From: Aplectana chamaeleonis
Lineage: Eukaryota; Nematoda; Chromadorea; Rhabditida; Cosmocercidae
Assembly: GCA_029168955.1 (NCBI GenBank)
Contig: JAPDOI010000066.1
Coordinates: 1,798,501-1,862,500 of the forward strand
Direction: 5' to 3'
DNA length: 64,000 bases
Of this stretch, positions 21,201 to 29,935 are shown one piece after another. The notes below the pieces were generated by a model, which was given only the letters and a program-made list of their open reading frames with translations, ran no database searches and was not told where the DNA came from. Made by a program: the position numbers and the translations under genes. Each line of letters opens with the position of its first letter. The stretch's first letter is position 1.

Positions 21201-24200
21201 GATTTGAAACAGCCTCAGTTCAGATTCAGTCACATGCTGCGTGGTTAACACCTTACGCTCCAGCTTAGGGAGCGTAGAAACACCCGGCGACATCGCTGAA
21301 TACTGATTAGACTTTTTAAACACGAAGTTGCTGAATAACGAGCGTGACATTCTCACACTCGGTGTGCTCGCGCAGCACGGAAAGCGCACCGTATATGATC
21401 GTTTCAGCATCGTCATGCCGTGAAAGTGACAGGATTAGGCGACTTAGAACAAAAGTAAGCGACACTGTGGCTACCATGACGGTTTAGGTTCTCTGTCTTC
21501 AACAAAGCCTACCCTCAAGACCGCCCGGACAGACCAGCTATGCTCTCTGTAATATGAGGCGCCCTACTCAAGCGATTCCCGGCCCTGAGTCGCACCGAAC
21601 ACGAATCTGAGCCGCCTGACAGTTCGGCTCGTTCTCCCAATCTCCGTGCCACTGCTGATGCTAATCGGGCGAACTGCAGGAGCCCTGAGAGCAACAGCAA
21701 GGGCTCGGACAGCAACAGAAGCCGACTCGAAGATAAGAAGAACGAGCCGAACTGTCAGCTGGCTCGATGCCACGAATCGCCCTAGCATGTACTTGCTGGG
21801 CTCGTGGTTAGCACGTGATTAAATGCCAGACAATAGAATGACGTGATCTACTAAAAGGACGTGACCCTATTATACCCCGAAACGTCATGTGCTCGAGTGA
21901 AGCACATCGAGTGCAGCAGCACGTGCTCCTATTAGAAGGACTGTAGGACATCGTGCTCTGGAGAGAGCAAATGACCCCATTGTCCTCGAAATCTCCTCCT
22001 GCTCGTGTTGAACGCTAGCAACGCTGTTTTCAGTTTCGCGTGCCTTTCTGAGCTTCAAGTGCCTTTCTAATCTTCGAGTTTCTCTCTGTGCTTCGAACGT
22101 ATATCTGAGCTTCGATTGTCTTTCTTAGCTTAAAGTGCCTTTCGGAGATTCGAGCGCCTTTATAATCTTCGAGTGTCTTTCTTAAGAGGTTAGCCCTGTT
22201 CAAGTCGCGGTGTTGCTCGCAGCGACGAACAACGCTGGTTGATGCAATATCGATCACATTCGGCGACGAGGGCGTTCGACGCGGCATGAAGAGCGACGAG
22301 TGGACACCGCAGAGTGTTTAAACGCCACGACGGCCCTGCGCCACTGCCAGCGAGAGGCAACCGACGCCGCCACGATGACGTTAGGCCCTAGTTATACACC
22401 GGCGGGACGCTGCGGTAATAGCAAGACAAATATCATTTATGTGCGCCTTAACTGTGCCGAGGCATGGGAAAGGAACATTAGTCGCAGAAAAACGCGCCGG
22501 AAGGCCGCACAGAGCAATTATACACGCTGCGGCACCGTATAATGTATCCTTGCGGGACCTGCCCTGTTGGAAATTTGCCAATTTCCACCAGCTGATTATT
22601 TTTCAGATTTAAAATTGTGAAAACATAACCAAAACGACATAAAGAGCACTGTAATGACGAGAGTAATTGATTATTAAGGATATTCTCCAATTAGAAAGTG
22701 TCAGAAGCGAAAAAACCGATGAAATACCATTAAAAACGCCTGGAAATTTTTTGTCTGCAGTATTGCGTCAAAGACGCCAAAGACGCAACATTGCAGACGA
22801 GTTCCCTGATTCACGCAGCAAGCGGCGGCAATGTCATCGCGCGACGTTTTCATTCCGCTGGTGTATAACTAGGGCCTTAGAAAACATTTTCGTCGTGGCG
22901 TCGAGGTTGACACTCGGCTACCGCTCGCCGGTCGCTGCAACTCTGCAGACTTCGGATGTCTTTCTGAGCTTCGAGTGTCTTTCTCTGAGTTTGGGACGAC
23001 TTTTTGAGCTTTTTGTGTCTTTCTGAGCTTCAAGTGTCCAAAAAGGTTGCTTCCTCAACCGGTGCTTGTGCTCGGTTACTGCCAGTGCCATTGCAGCAAA
23101 CCGAGAGGTTCAGAACGCGGCGGTGGTTGGAGCACGTCTTCTTGTACCCCGGATGCTCGCAAGATGCAGTGCTAAACATACGTCTAGCCGTTCTACACTG
23201 CAGTCCCCTCATCGCATAGAAAGCACAGTTAGTCCATTTAGAGCCAATCCTCGAAGTAGTTTCCGAGTCACTCTCTGGAGAGTAGTTTCCTGATAAAATT
23301 TCCATCATAGCAGACAATCAAGGTTGCCTGATGTGGACTGTGACGAGGATGATCTCTTAGTAGCAGACCGTCATAAGGACTGTACCTTCGTCGTGGAAGA
23401 CCAAGTCCTCGTCGGAACCGCCTGAGAAGAAGAAGGGTACTCATCAACGTAATTCTACTTCTTCTCTCCAAAATAGCAACTGGCTGTCGCTCTGAGTCGG
23501 AACTGCGATTGTCTGATCAATCCAGGTTGCCCAGAAAAAATACATGATTCTCGTTTTTTCGCGTTTTCTGCTCGGGTCCATTTTCTGAGCGACGAAATGC
23601 TTGAGATAACAGAACGCCATCCATAGCATAGCTCACCTCATCACAACCCTTCTTCGGAATCCTAGTTGTTCCAAACATGAACTTGTACTGACTCATATCA
23701 AACGGCGTCTTACCAGCCATATCTTGGGGCAGTTCATTCCTAAACAAGAATATCGTCTTATAGTCGGTCACAACGTCAATGCAGGGCTCCAGTTTAGTAG
23801 ACTACCCACCTCATAACCTTCAAATAGAAGTCAACTGCCGCCTGAGTCATCTGTGCAGCATGTTCAATCTGAGGATCCTTGTCGCTAGTGGGGAATATTG
23901 GGAACATAAGACCTGGATTTGATTCAAAGTTGATTATATGTACCAAGTCTACTGGATAGTATAACTCATACCTACCAGGTGATGTCACAATTGGAAGGGG
24001 TGTGCGCGCTTCCAAATAAGCTACATTCAACCACCAAGGTGTCAGCTGGAACATGTATGCAGTATTAATAATGCGGATTGCGAATCTACTCTCTGAAGAA
24101 TAAATGCAAAACTCTAGGTCAAGAAATGTAAATTCCACATACCCAATTGTTGAGCTTTGTAGCTCGCTGCTCCAACAACTTCTGCAACGTTGGCAGTTCT

Positions 24201-27200
24201 TGCTGCACGAAATTCTTTACCGCCTGAAAGTTTCCTTTCAGTTCACTTACACTGTTTATCTTGAATTGCACAAAACACGGTCCGCCAATAGTCCTCTAAT
24301 TGGCCAGCAAGTACCGTAGTGTACGTCCACGACGCGTTCTCGGCAGACCCGGGTGGCAGGGTGGGAGGCCGAGTGACGGCATTGACGAATCGATTGCTCT
24401 GCACACCGGGTGCACACCCGGGTGTGCCGAGAACGCGTCGTGTGCCGAGAACGCGTCCCCCTAGGTGTTCTTTAAGTTGCAAATCACGAATATCTGAGGT
24501 TAATTTGTCGGGTTTTCAAGGTTTTAGGCCCATTTCGTTCAAAGCTTCCCAGCGGAAGGAATTTTTAGGCCAAAACGCGACTTTCGACCATTTCCGGAAT
24601 GTGGCTACAGTAAATGTAGCTAAATATCTTTCTCTGGGGTTATCTGGAGCGCTCAACACGAATCTGAGGTCCGTGTAACGATTTTCGATAGCTTACGGTA
24701 GACTACGGTGGGTATACGGTAGTTTGTCAGAGTCTCAGATTTGACTCAAGATTTCCATACGAGGATTATTCGGGGTGCTGAATACGAGTTCGATATTCAT
24801 TTGTCGATTGTAGAATTATTAAGGTAGGTGTTGCCCCCTACGTGGCGTAGCTCCTACCGTAACCTATGGTAAACTTGAGAGTTTTGATGAGGGGGCCCCA
24901 ATATTGTGTTTAGCATCCTAAACTATCCTCACACACAGGTTTTGAGCAAAATCAAAAAAAAACTGAAAATACCCTAAACAAATCCTGATGGGTATTCCCT
25001 CCTTGCCGCGAAACTTCGAAAAAACGCCTATTACTTTCTCCGGAAAGATTTTAGGCAGCTGCAAAGACCATAATAGGATTCTACGCGAAAAACGGTTCTA
25101 GAAGTGTACATTGCACCCTGAATGGCCAAACTGACTAAAAGTAGTTCCCTTTTTAGTCAAATGCGTTATACATATGCATCGCGAATAAAAAAATCCCGAC
25201 TAGGGAATGGTCTAACCGTTCAACTGATCTACCAAGAGGTCAACCTTTCAAGTAACTGTCTTTCAGGTTCCAACCCAAACATATCTGCAGCCGCTCACCC
25301 GATTATGGAATAAAGGTTTCGGCAAACCTTTTTAAGAAGGATAGAGCTTTTTTTAAGGATCTGTACACCCTCAGATATGAATTTTGAGATTTTCATGCAA
25401 TTTTGTAGGAGACCCCTACTGTATTAAATCTGCCAAATGCGAGATCTCAATTCCTCCAAGTAAGCGAGATATGTATAAGCGACCACCACGGGCCCGACCC
25501 CCTTCCTGACTTTCGATCTCAATAGCAGCTAGATGGATGGATGATTTTCAACCGATTCGTCGTTCTTCACTCCCTTTCCGAACTATTTATCTCCTCATCC
25601 TGTTTTGCTCTCATGGCTCCTCATCCTGTTTTGCTCTCATGCCGCAACTGCGAATCAGGAGAAATACAGGCCTACGACAACTCGTCCCCTAAATTTTTGC
25701 CCTCAAAATACAGGCATTTTCAAGGAGCCATATCTCCGTTCTAAGGGGGTCTTAGACGATTTCAGAAATACTATTGTCATCAGAGTATGACCGTCTCCCA
25801 AATAAGGATAAAACCTTAAAAAATGATTCTCTGGGTGTCCTGAGCCTTTGAGGAACAAGCGCACACTTAAAGGCAGCATACACGCTCCAAAATGTATTTG
25901 GTATTGAATACGTCAAAAACAACCCACAATGCCGTTACAGGGGTAACAAGTTTGGCCCCGCCCGTATTTTCACACCCCCTGTATTTGCCCTTTTCCTCCG
26001 ACGCAGAGTTGCTGTGTCATCTTCGTCGTCAGTGACGTGTGTGGTTCACTTGTTAGGCAATCTCTCAGGCGAATATCGGCCCCGAGCCGCCTGACAGTTC
26101 GGCTCGTTTTCCCAATCTGCGGAACGGCTCCTGTTGCTGTCCGGGCCACTGCTGTTGCTTTCCGGGCCACTGCTGTTGCTGTCCGGGCTATTCCGGTTGG
26201 CCGAACAGCAACAGCAGTAGCCCGGAGATTGGGAGAACGAGCCGAACTGTCAGGCGGCTCCGATTCCTATTCGTTGCGGCTCGGGGCCGAGAATCGCCTG
26301 GGATTCCAACAGTACCGACAAAAAAGAAGGCCCAGCAACATTGCGTTGAAGGAAAAGGGCAAAATACAGGGGGCGTGAAAATACAGGCGGGGTCAAACTT
26401 GCCACTCCTGTAACGGCCTTGTGGGTCGTTTTTGACGCTTCAAAATGCATAGGCGTTGTGTTCTGAGCCATACGATTCCATCTCCGTAGTAATCTCAAAT
26501 ACGTTTACGAGCGTGTATGCTGCCTTTAATACACATCAGCAAGGCTGCGGTGAAGTTGTTTAGTTTTCCGTACCTCCGGCTTTCTGCCGGAGGTACGGAC
26601 AACTAAACAACGGAACCGTTCCGATTCCGTTATTTTCTGGTCCGGAACAGGAAATATCAATGCTACTTCTTTACCCCTACTGGCACCCATTTCAGACTGT
26701 TAAAGACACAGTCCAACCTCAGAATCGAATTTTTGTTTTCTTGCTTAGCTTAGAGAAAATTTCACGCCGATCATAATGGTGTCTCCAGAATCGCTTGGAA
26801 CTCACTAAGAACGGAGTTATGGCCCCTCCAAGATTCTGAACTTAAACGGCGAGAAGTCGCGGACGAGTTGTCTCGAGCCTGTTTTTTCTCGTTATTCGCA
26901 GCCATAGTTTTGAAACAGGTTCCAGTAAAAAGCCAGACCGAAAACAAACGGAAGAACATAGATCTGGATCAAAATCCATCGCGCTTCTCTTCAGTATTGA
27001 GACCGGAAGCTTATCGGTGGGCGTTACCCATTTTTTCTTCCATGGGGCGGGGCCGACTTTTTCCCCGCTTTTTCTCGCTTCATTGAGCGAATTAAGATTT
27101 CGGGCTTGGCAGGGTTGCTATACACGGTGGCCGGAATACAATAGCAAAAATCACCCCTGAGCTTGGACTGTGCCTTTAAGGGAGGCGGCATTGAGCGGAA

Positions 27201-28127
27201 TCGAAGATGTCAAAAACTGCAACGTCTACGTAAAAACTAGAGCTACTAAAGATGAAAGATATGAAACGCTATTTCGATCAAAAAGTATTCTATGAGACGA
27301 CTCTGGATGCTAAATAATAGCGTGGACCAAAGTTTTTCAATTGATTGAATTTCAAAGACTTTTCAAACCTCTTTTTCGCTTATCGAAAAAAATCAGGCCA
27401 CCAAATATTAAACTAATTTTATGGACAGTTCCGTAAGCGATTTTTTTGCGATTTTCTCAGTTGGGACATTTTTGTCCTGATTTGATCAAAATAGCAGGCA
27501 TCTTTTTATACCTCAGAAAACCATGCCATTGCAGAATTTCTATTTTTACCTAATCATCCTCAATATCATAATGTTTATTGAGTCCTCTTTCTCCTCTTCT
27601 GGACTTTTCATTATTTGCAGTCCACTTCCGTTTCAGAATCTCCGCTTCCGGCGTGTTCTGGGCATTTTGATTCTTTTTCCGCTTCCAAAAATCATAAAGA
27701 ATATTTCTGCACAGCCCTGCCCATCAGTCAGCATGGCCAACCAACTATAATTCTTCAAATATTTATAAAAAAAACCAAGAATGAAAAAAATTGCAGGAAG
27801 GAATGAAAACGTTGGGTTCAAATTAGTAGCCATACTCCTGAATCTTCCAATTGTTCACAACTTCTTTCAATTATCGCAAATGCAGCCGCACACTGGTTGA
27901 TAAAAGAACCTGGATTCAGCCTTCAGAAAGGGTTCAGGTAGACGGGTTGGACCATTCTAGAGTGACTGGCAGTCGAAAATCAAATAAAGGACTAACCGAT
28001 TTCGTCTGCTCGAACTCATTTCTAGTCTGCAGCGGCTCGGCAAATTCCAGGAAGTGCTTGAGCGTCGACTTCGGGTCAGGCACCGGCAATTTCGGCAGCG
28101 GAGCATAGGCCTTTGCCGTGGAGAAAC
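16344..28127 (-). CDS. Choline/carnitine acyltransferase, CRAT type (16 exons; 5' end unresolved)
   Basis: Sixteen exons, all GT-AG and with consistent phases, give 622 residues from FSTAKAYAPLPKLP to AQSKL-stop; human CRAT is 626. This enzyme family moves acyl groups between CoA and carnitine. Conserved landmarks are: PLPKLPVP near the N-terminus; NW-LTPWWLNVAYLEARTPLP (about 69-90); GKTPFDMSQYKFMFGTTRIP (about 157-176); LHGGGTASNSCNRWFDKTLQ (303-322); catalytic His at about 337 in CGITYEHTPAEGPP; the CoA-side basic stretch; PTYETATLRKFDEGRTENIR; and FQVSTSQ at about 543-549 before a GPSAPDCYGICYNP block. The C-terminal SKL is a canonical peroxisomal PTS1; mammalian CRAT ends AKL. Introns range from 60 bp to 3.8 kb and are loaded with mobile elements. 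The entry codon of the first listed exon needs one base from an upstream exon. Peroxisomal, or dual peroxisomal and mitochondrial, acetyl/short-chain transfer is the likeliest role; choline acetyltransferase is less likely given the PTS1. Confidence 0.92.
16486..16625 (-). CDS. Acyltransferase exon 15
   Basis: It starts VPTRHFIQLCFGPSAPDCYG and continues ICYNPQETGLHFTITSF, corresponding to the FGPVVPDGYGVCYNP block of CRAT. Acceptor TTCCAG, donor GTAAAG, leaves in phase 2. Confidence 0.9.
16686..16829 (-). CDS. Acyltransferase exon 14, STSQ motif
   Basis: It begins MNCMSGAGMDRHLLAWNLLA and ends AHFQVSTSQ at a GTAGCT donor. MDRHLL and STSQ(V) are family signatures; the STSQ segment lines the substrate site. 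Its internal ATGs are not starts. Confidence 0.92.
16860..17186 (+). mobile_element. Short TTAA-type MITE, family C, in an acyltransferase intron
   Basis: TTAAGGCAATGTTCATAATG at the left, GTGAACACTGCCTTCA at the right; the right TTAA has decayed. It contains the GCCCGCCCCG / CGGGGCAGGC hairpin also seen at 37.7, 39.8 and 58.8 kb. Confidence 0.65.
17227..17304 (-). CDS. Acyltransferase exon 13
   Basis: MASGREPVADIYDALKAAAD then SHKKYT; 26 codons, phase 0 at both ends, acceptor TTGCAG, donor GTAAGT. It corresponds to the helix before the DRH motif of CRAT. Confidence 0.88.
17591..17691 (-). CDS. Acyltransferase exon 12
   Basis: PPTYETATLRKFDEGRTENI then RSPNRLTEVFVKK. Y-E-(T/S)-A...(R)..GRTE..R is among the best conserved blocks of the family. 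Acceptor ATTCAG, donor GTGAGT. Confidence 0.93.
17862..17998 (-). CDS. Acyltransferase exon 11
   Basis: AADDIDVVVYSFKRYGKNFP then KSMKMSPDSFIQMAFQLAFY. It matches FGK.F.K....PD.FIQ.ALQLA.Y of CRAT. Acceptor ATTTCAG, donor GTGAGT. Confidence 0.93.
18233..18275. repeat. (GA)n microsatellite
   Basis: Runs of AGAGAGAGAGAG with a few A or T interruptions, inside the intron between exons 10 and 11. Confidence 0.85.
18395..19060. repeat. TG/CG-rich alternating purine-pyrimidine tract
   Basis: About 650 bp are dominated by GTGTGT, GCGTGTAC and GTACGCGCGT strings with almost no A- or C-runs on the plus strand. It lies within the exon 10-11 intron. The 129-codon and shorter frames on both strands (HIRTHAH.., RVYAHT..) reflect the composition, not genes. 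Confidence 0.75.
19213..19640. mobile_element. GC-rich TIR element, family G copy 2
   Basis: AAGCGCTATTCATACTCCTC at the left mirrors TGAGTAGTATGAATAGCGCC at the right, with CACGCGCGTG palindromes inside each TIR. It is homologous to 4490-4851 and is intronic. Confidence 0.65.
19747..19866 (-). CDS. Acyltransferase exon 10
   Basis: FGKDFNGDSNVSEGQVKRLD then FELNDAQIQQIQKSGKKMD. It spans the linker equivalent to KKLRFNITPEIKSDIEKAK. Acceptor TTTTTAG, donor GTGAGT. The charged stretch is variable in the family. Confidence 0.85.
19924..20024 (-). CDS. Acyltransferase exon 9, catalytic histidine
   Basis: It starts FVIGKNGGCGITYEHTPAEG and continues PPVAAMMDFICDK. The His in YEHTPAEGPP is the family's catalytic base. 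Two in-phase GT donors (19923 or 19926 side) exist; the GTTAGT site is taken here. Confidence 0.93.
20104..20166 (-). CDS. Acyltransferase exon 8
   Basis: CLHGGGTASNSCNRWFDKTL then Q; 21 codons, phase 0. (M)LHGGG....NRWFDK is a family signature. Acceptor TTTTCAG, donor GTGAGA. Confidence 0.93.
20227..20345 (-). CDS. Acyltransferase exon 7
   Basis: NPTNSSHLSCVEDALFVVCL then DQESEPPKGYTEKDDLARQ. FVVCLD matches the FTVCLD strand of CRAT. Acceptor CTTCAG, donor GTGTGT. Confidence 0.92.
20470..20735. mobile_element. Family K hairpin MITE copy 1
   Basis: The arms carry CTGGCAGTTCGCCTCGCTCT and mirrored AACTGTCAAGCGGC, around CTGTTGCTGTCCGGGC repeats. The right end is CGGATAATCGCCTGG. The left end is eroded. 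It lies in the exon 6-7 intron. Confidence 0.6.
20845..21016 (-). CDS. Acyltransferase exon 6
   Basis: VFSMPVLNAAGQPLSVSALL, ALFSDVIKKSPERQPDPIGI, VSSDKRDRWADVYEQLK. It matches G.PL....I...L..I......PVGILTS..R..WA..Y..L of CRAT. Acceptor ATTCAG, donor GTATGT. Confidence 0.93.
21084..21146 (-). CDS. Acyltransferase exon 5
   Basis: IRYGFRNENQSRHIAVIHNG then H; 21 codons, phase 0. H(I)AV.HNG corresponds to HITVVHNYQ. A diverged near-duplicate of its 3' acceptor side lies at 21160-21240. Confidence 0.88.
21565..21784. mobile_element. Family K hairpin MITE copy 2 (TA-flanked)
   Basis: TA-CTCAAGCGATTCCCGGCC at the left and GAATCGCC-CTA at the right. GACAGTTCGGCTCGTTCTCC is mirrored by GAACGAGCCGAACTGTC. 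It lies in the exon 4-5 intron. Confidence 0.7.
22036..22195. repeat. Degenerate ~23-bp tandem repeat
   Basis: Units such as GTGCCTTTCTGAGCTTCAA and GTGTCTTTCTTAGC repeat about seven times. The same motif reappears at 22949-23040, on the other side of the Harbinger-like insertion. Confidence 0.65.
22384..22876. mobile_element. Harbinger-like element, TIR GGCCCTAGTTATACACC, TSD TTA
   Basis: The left end GGCCCTAGTTATACACCGGC and the right end GCTGGTGTATAACTAGGGCC are inverted and both are flanked by TTA (22381-22383, 22877-22879). The flanking sequence (GGCAACCGACGCCGC ... GAAAACATTTTCG) is contiguous in inverted orientation at about 14765-14820, so the insertion interrupts an older repeat. 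Confidence 0.7.
23030..23317 (-). CDS. Unrecognised coding-like frame in an intron
   Basis: The frame runs MSAMMEILSGNYSPESDSET onward, with a cysteine-bearing part (NCAFYAMRGLQCRTARRMF, ASCEHPGYKKTC, LNLSVCCNGTG) and a stop. The composition looks coding, a TTTTATCAG acceptor-like string precedes GAAACTACTC, and it is on the same strand as the acyltransferase but has no place in that protein. It could be a captured exon or a decayed gene; I do not recognise a family. Confidence 0.25.
   Translation of the reverse strand: MSAMMEILSGNYSPESDSETTSRIGSKWTNCAFYAMRGLQCRTARRMFSTASCEHPGYKKTCSNHRRVLNLSVCCNGTGSNRAQAPVEEATFLDT
23637..23739 (-). CDS. Acyltransferase exon 4
   Basis: NELPQDMAGKTPFDMSQYKF then MFGTTRIPKKGCDE. 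It matches LPVE..GGKPL.M.QY.......R.P. The acceptor is TTGTTTAG; the donor GTGAGC follows GATGAG in phase 0. The intron upstream is only 70 bp. Confidence 0.93.
23810..24045 (-). CDS. Acyltransferase exon 3
   Basis: LTPWWLNVAYLEARTPLPIV, TSPGRYELYYPVDLVHIINF and IEHAAQMTQAAVDFYLKVM. (E)WWL..AYL..R.P......SPG and the A......D(F/Y) helix match CRAT. Acceptor GTTCCAG, donor GTGGGT. Confidence 0.94.
24143..24223 (-). CDS. Acyltransferase exon 2 of the resolved set
   Basis: AVKNFVQQELPTLQKLLEQR then ATKLNNW; 27 codons in phase 0. It ends in the NW that completes the NWL..WWL signature. Acceptor TTTCAG, donor GTATGT. Confidence 0.92.
24331..24457. repeat. Hairpin with duplicated CCGAGAACGCGTC arm
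   Basis: GACGCGTTCTCGGCAGACCC pairs with GGTGTGCCGAGAACGCGTC. The right arm's last 18 bp are repeated once more immediately after. Confidence 0.65.
24480..25290. mobile_element. Family A repeat, degraded copy in the acyltransferase intron
   Basis: It shares CACGAATCTGAGGTCCGTG, GACTACGGTGGGTATACGGT and GAAACTTCGAAAAAACGCC with the 9.7-10.8 kb element. At 24706-24725 it keeps the uninterrupted GGTGGGTATACGGTAG site that family K interrupts at 45.7 kb. Confidence 0.6.
25867..26529 (+). mobile_element. TTAA-bounded MITE, family D, with a family K element inside
   Basis: TTAAAGGCAGCATACACGCT at the left; AGCGTGTATGCTGCCTTTAA at the right; about 200-bp inverted arms. A family K hairpin fills 26063-26302. 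Confidence 0.8.
26063..26302. mobile_element. Family K hairpin MITE copy 3, nested
   Basis: CTCAGGCGAATATCGGCCCC and GGGGCCGAGAATCGCCTG are the ends; CTGACAGTTCGGCTCGTT is mirrored by AACGAGCCGAACTGTCAG. The loop is three GCTGTTGCT-CCGGGCC units. Confidence 0.75.
26555..26611. repeat. Compact 25-bp-stem hairpin
   Basis: GTTGTTTAGTT..CCGTACCTCCGGC pairs with GCCGGAGGTACGG..AACTAAACAAC around a 4-5 nt TTTCT loop. The stem has essentially one mismatch. It lies just outside the family D element. Confidence 0.75.
26700..27179 (-). mobile_element. TTAA-bounded MITE, family B copy 2
   Basis: TTAAAGACACAGTCCAACCT at the left; GGACTGTGCCTTTAA at the right; the body is inverted relative to copy 1. 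Confidence 0.75.
27180..27996. other. Intron sequence, nothing recognised
   Basis: AT-rich; no repeat copy or frame with splice support was found. Confidence 0.4.
27997..28127 (-). CDS. Acyltransferase exon 1 of the resolved set
   Basis: (x)GT-TTC: FSTAKAYAPLPKLPVPDPKS then TLKHFLEFAEPLQTRNEFEQ TKS. L.RLPVPPL..(S)L..YL....P matches the CRAT N-terminal region. The acceptor is ACGACAG; stops lie in frame just upstream, so an exon ending one base into a codon must precede it. Confidence 0.9.
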
Positions 28128-28794
28128 CTGTCGTAAAAATTCATCAAGACTCTATCTACCTTTTTTCTCAAACTTCCTCAAAAAAGAACCGGAAATTCTT
28201 CAATTTGAGACCAAAACAAACAATTTTGGAATTATCAAACTTTCGTTTTTTTAACCAATATCCCTCAAGACTTCCAGGTATTTCTGAACAGAATCTTCTC
28301 AAAAAAGTTCCTATTAATGGGCTTTATGTCGTCTCAGGGTCCCCAGCACCTCCTGCAAGACTCGCCTCAGGCCATCCACTCATTGAAAAAGCTTACGGCA
28401 GATAACAGAGTGCAAACTAGCCTGGCGAATTCTCCAATTTTACAGCCAGCGTCTAAGTACGCTCACAGCTGCACTTTGGTTTGGCTAAACGTATTACCGA
28501 AGAAAACCTCGCAAATATATAGATTTTTACGTCGCAGCTGATTTAGAGGATCTACCGCGACGTCGCGTTGTCTTCCTAAGACGTCGCAGCTGGTCCAAAA
28601 CGACCACTTGATAGAAGCCGACAGAAAAAAAACAGGGGCTAACTTTAGGCCCTGCCACCAACCGACTTGTTGATCGAGTATACAGAATGTGAGGCGTCCA
28701 GGAGCAGTTCGTCTGGTACAAGCCTCTGCGGTCATGTCGACAGTAGAGCATCGCGCTCATCGCAATGAGCCAGCCGAACAGCTCCTAGTCTAAG

Positions 28795-29225
28795 AATTTT
28801 AGCCGGAAAATAGCCGCGAAATTGCCGAGAAATAGCCCACCAGGCTCAGCAACGGCTCATGGTGGGCTATTTACCGGCTATTCCGCGGCTTTTCACGATT
28901 AGCCGAGATATAACCAAGAAATAACGAGAAGTAACCGAAAGTAACCAAGGCGCAACAGTCGCCGGCTCGCCGACTCACCATCCAGGGCCGCCAGCGGTTG
29001 TGCGGGGCCTCTGGAGGCTGAACGAGGCCCAAGAACCTCAAACGGGTAATTGAACCGACGGAGGTGTTGACATCCAAAGCATGCCTCTGGAATGCGCCGT
29101 ACACCTGCCTGGAGCGCAAAATTTCTCGGCTATTTCGCGGCGAGATATATTTAGCGGCTATTTCGCGGCTATTACGCGACAAACAGGCATTTCTCGGCTA
29201 ATTCATGGCTATTTTTCGGCCAAAC
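28795..29225. repeat. Foldback built from GGCTATTTCGCGG motifs
   Basis: Left arm AAATAGCCGCGAAATTGCCG.. and right arm TTTCTCGGCTATTTCGCGGC.. are inverted, with further copies of GGCTATTTCGCGGC inside each. Confidence 0.5.
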
Positions 29226-29380
29226 CTCTCAGAGTAGGCACCTCCCATTCCGCCTACTCGATCAGCAAGCCCTATTGGCCAAGATTATCTTGACGTGAGA
29301 ACATTGTCGGACTTGTTTCAGGCCCACTGACGAATCCTTTCTACAATAACAGCTAATTCGAGGAGAAAATCGTATCACCT

Positions 29381-29935
29381 TCGAAGGCAGTGTTCACGAT
29401 GTAGGATTTGCTCGTTTTTCGGCAAAAACGTGAACTTTGGGTCCCTCTCAGAAGAGTAAGAACGGCAGTAAGGCGAAAAACGGCCAGGAAGTGGGTGAAA
29501 ACCTAGTGGGCCAGCAAACCCATTGAGTCACCCCGCCCACGTCATATAACAGTTGTCCTGCACTCCTTTCACCAGAGGAACAGTTGCCGAACTTAATAAT
29601 GTCCCTTATCGCGAAGGTTTCTATAATCCAAGAATGAGCATTCGCCCATGTTGTTTTTAAAGATTTTCGGTTCATCAAACAGAAAACAAAGTCACTCACC
29701 AGAGAATTCTGGAGCGCAAAGCCATTGCCTACGTTAGGTTTGACGCTTTGCCTGCAGTCTCCCGAAACACACCAAACAGGCGTAATTAAATATTTCTGAG
29801 GTTTATTTAAACAGTTTTCCCCGGTATTTGAGAGTTCTGTAGGGACTTTACCTTATCAAACTCTACTACGAGAACTCACCGAGTCAAAAGCATCGATAAC
29901 TAGAATATGGTTTTTACCCGTGAATACTGCCTTTA
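29381..29935 (+). mobile_element. TTAA-type MITE, family C, diverged
   Basis: CGAAGGCAGTGTTCACGATG at the left and CCCGTGAATACTGCCTTTA at the right. A second solo family C end (TTAAAGGCAGTGTTCAAAAT) begins at 29985 without a partner. Confidence 0.55.
29700..29725 (-). CDS. Alternative first-exon candidate (MALRSRIL..)
   Basis: ATG-GCT-TTG-CGC reads MALRSRIL and ends at a good GTGAGT donor. The basic start would suit a mitochondrial presequence, but the exon leaves two bases where the next exon needs one, so it can only work through an unseen intermediate exon. It also lies inside the family C element. Confidence 0.12.

Noticed and set aside
29700..29725. First exon of the acyltransferase (MALRSRIL)
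   Set aside because: Good donor, but the phase does not fit the next known exon and it lies inside a family C element; kept only as a low-confidence alternative.
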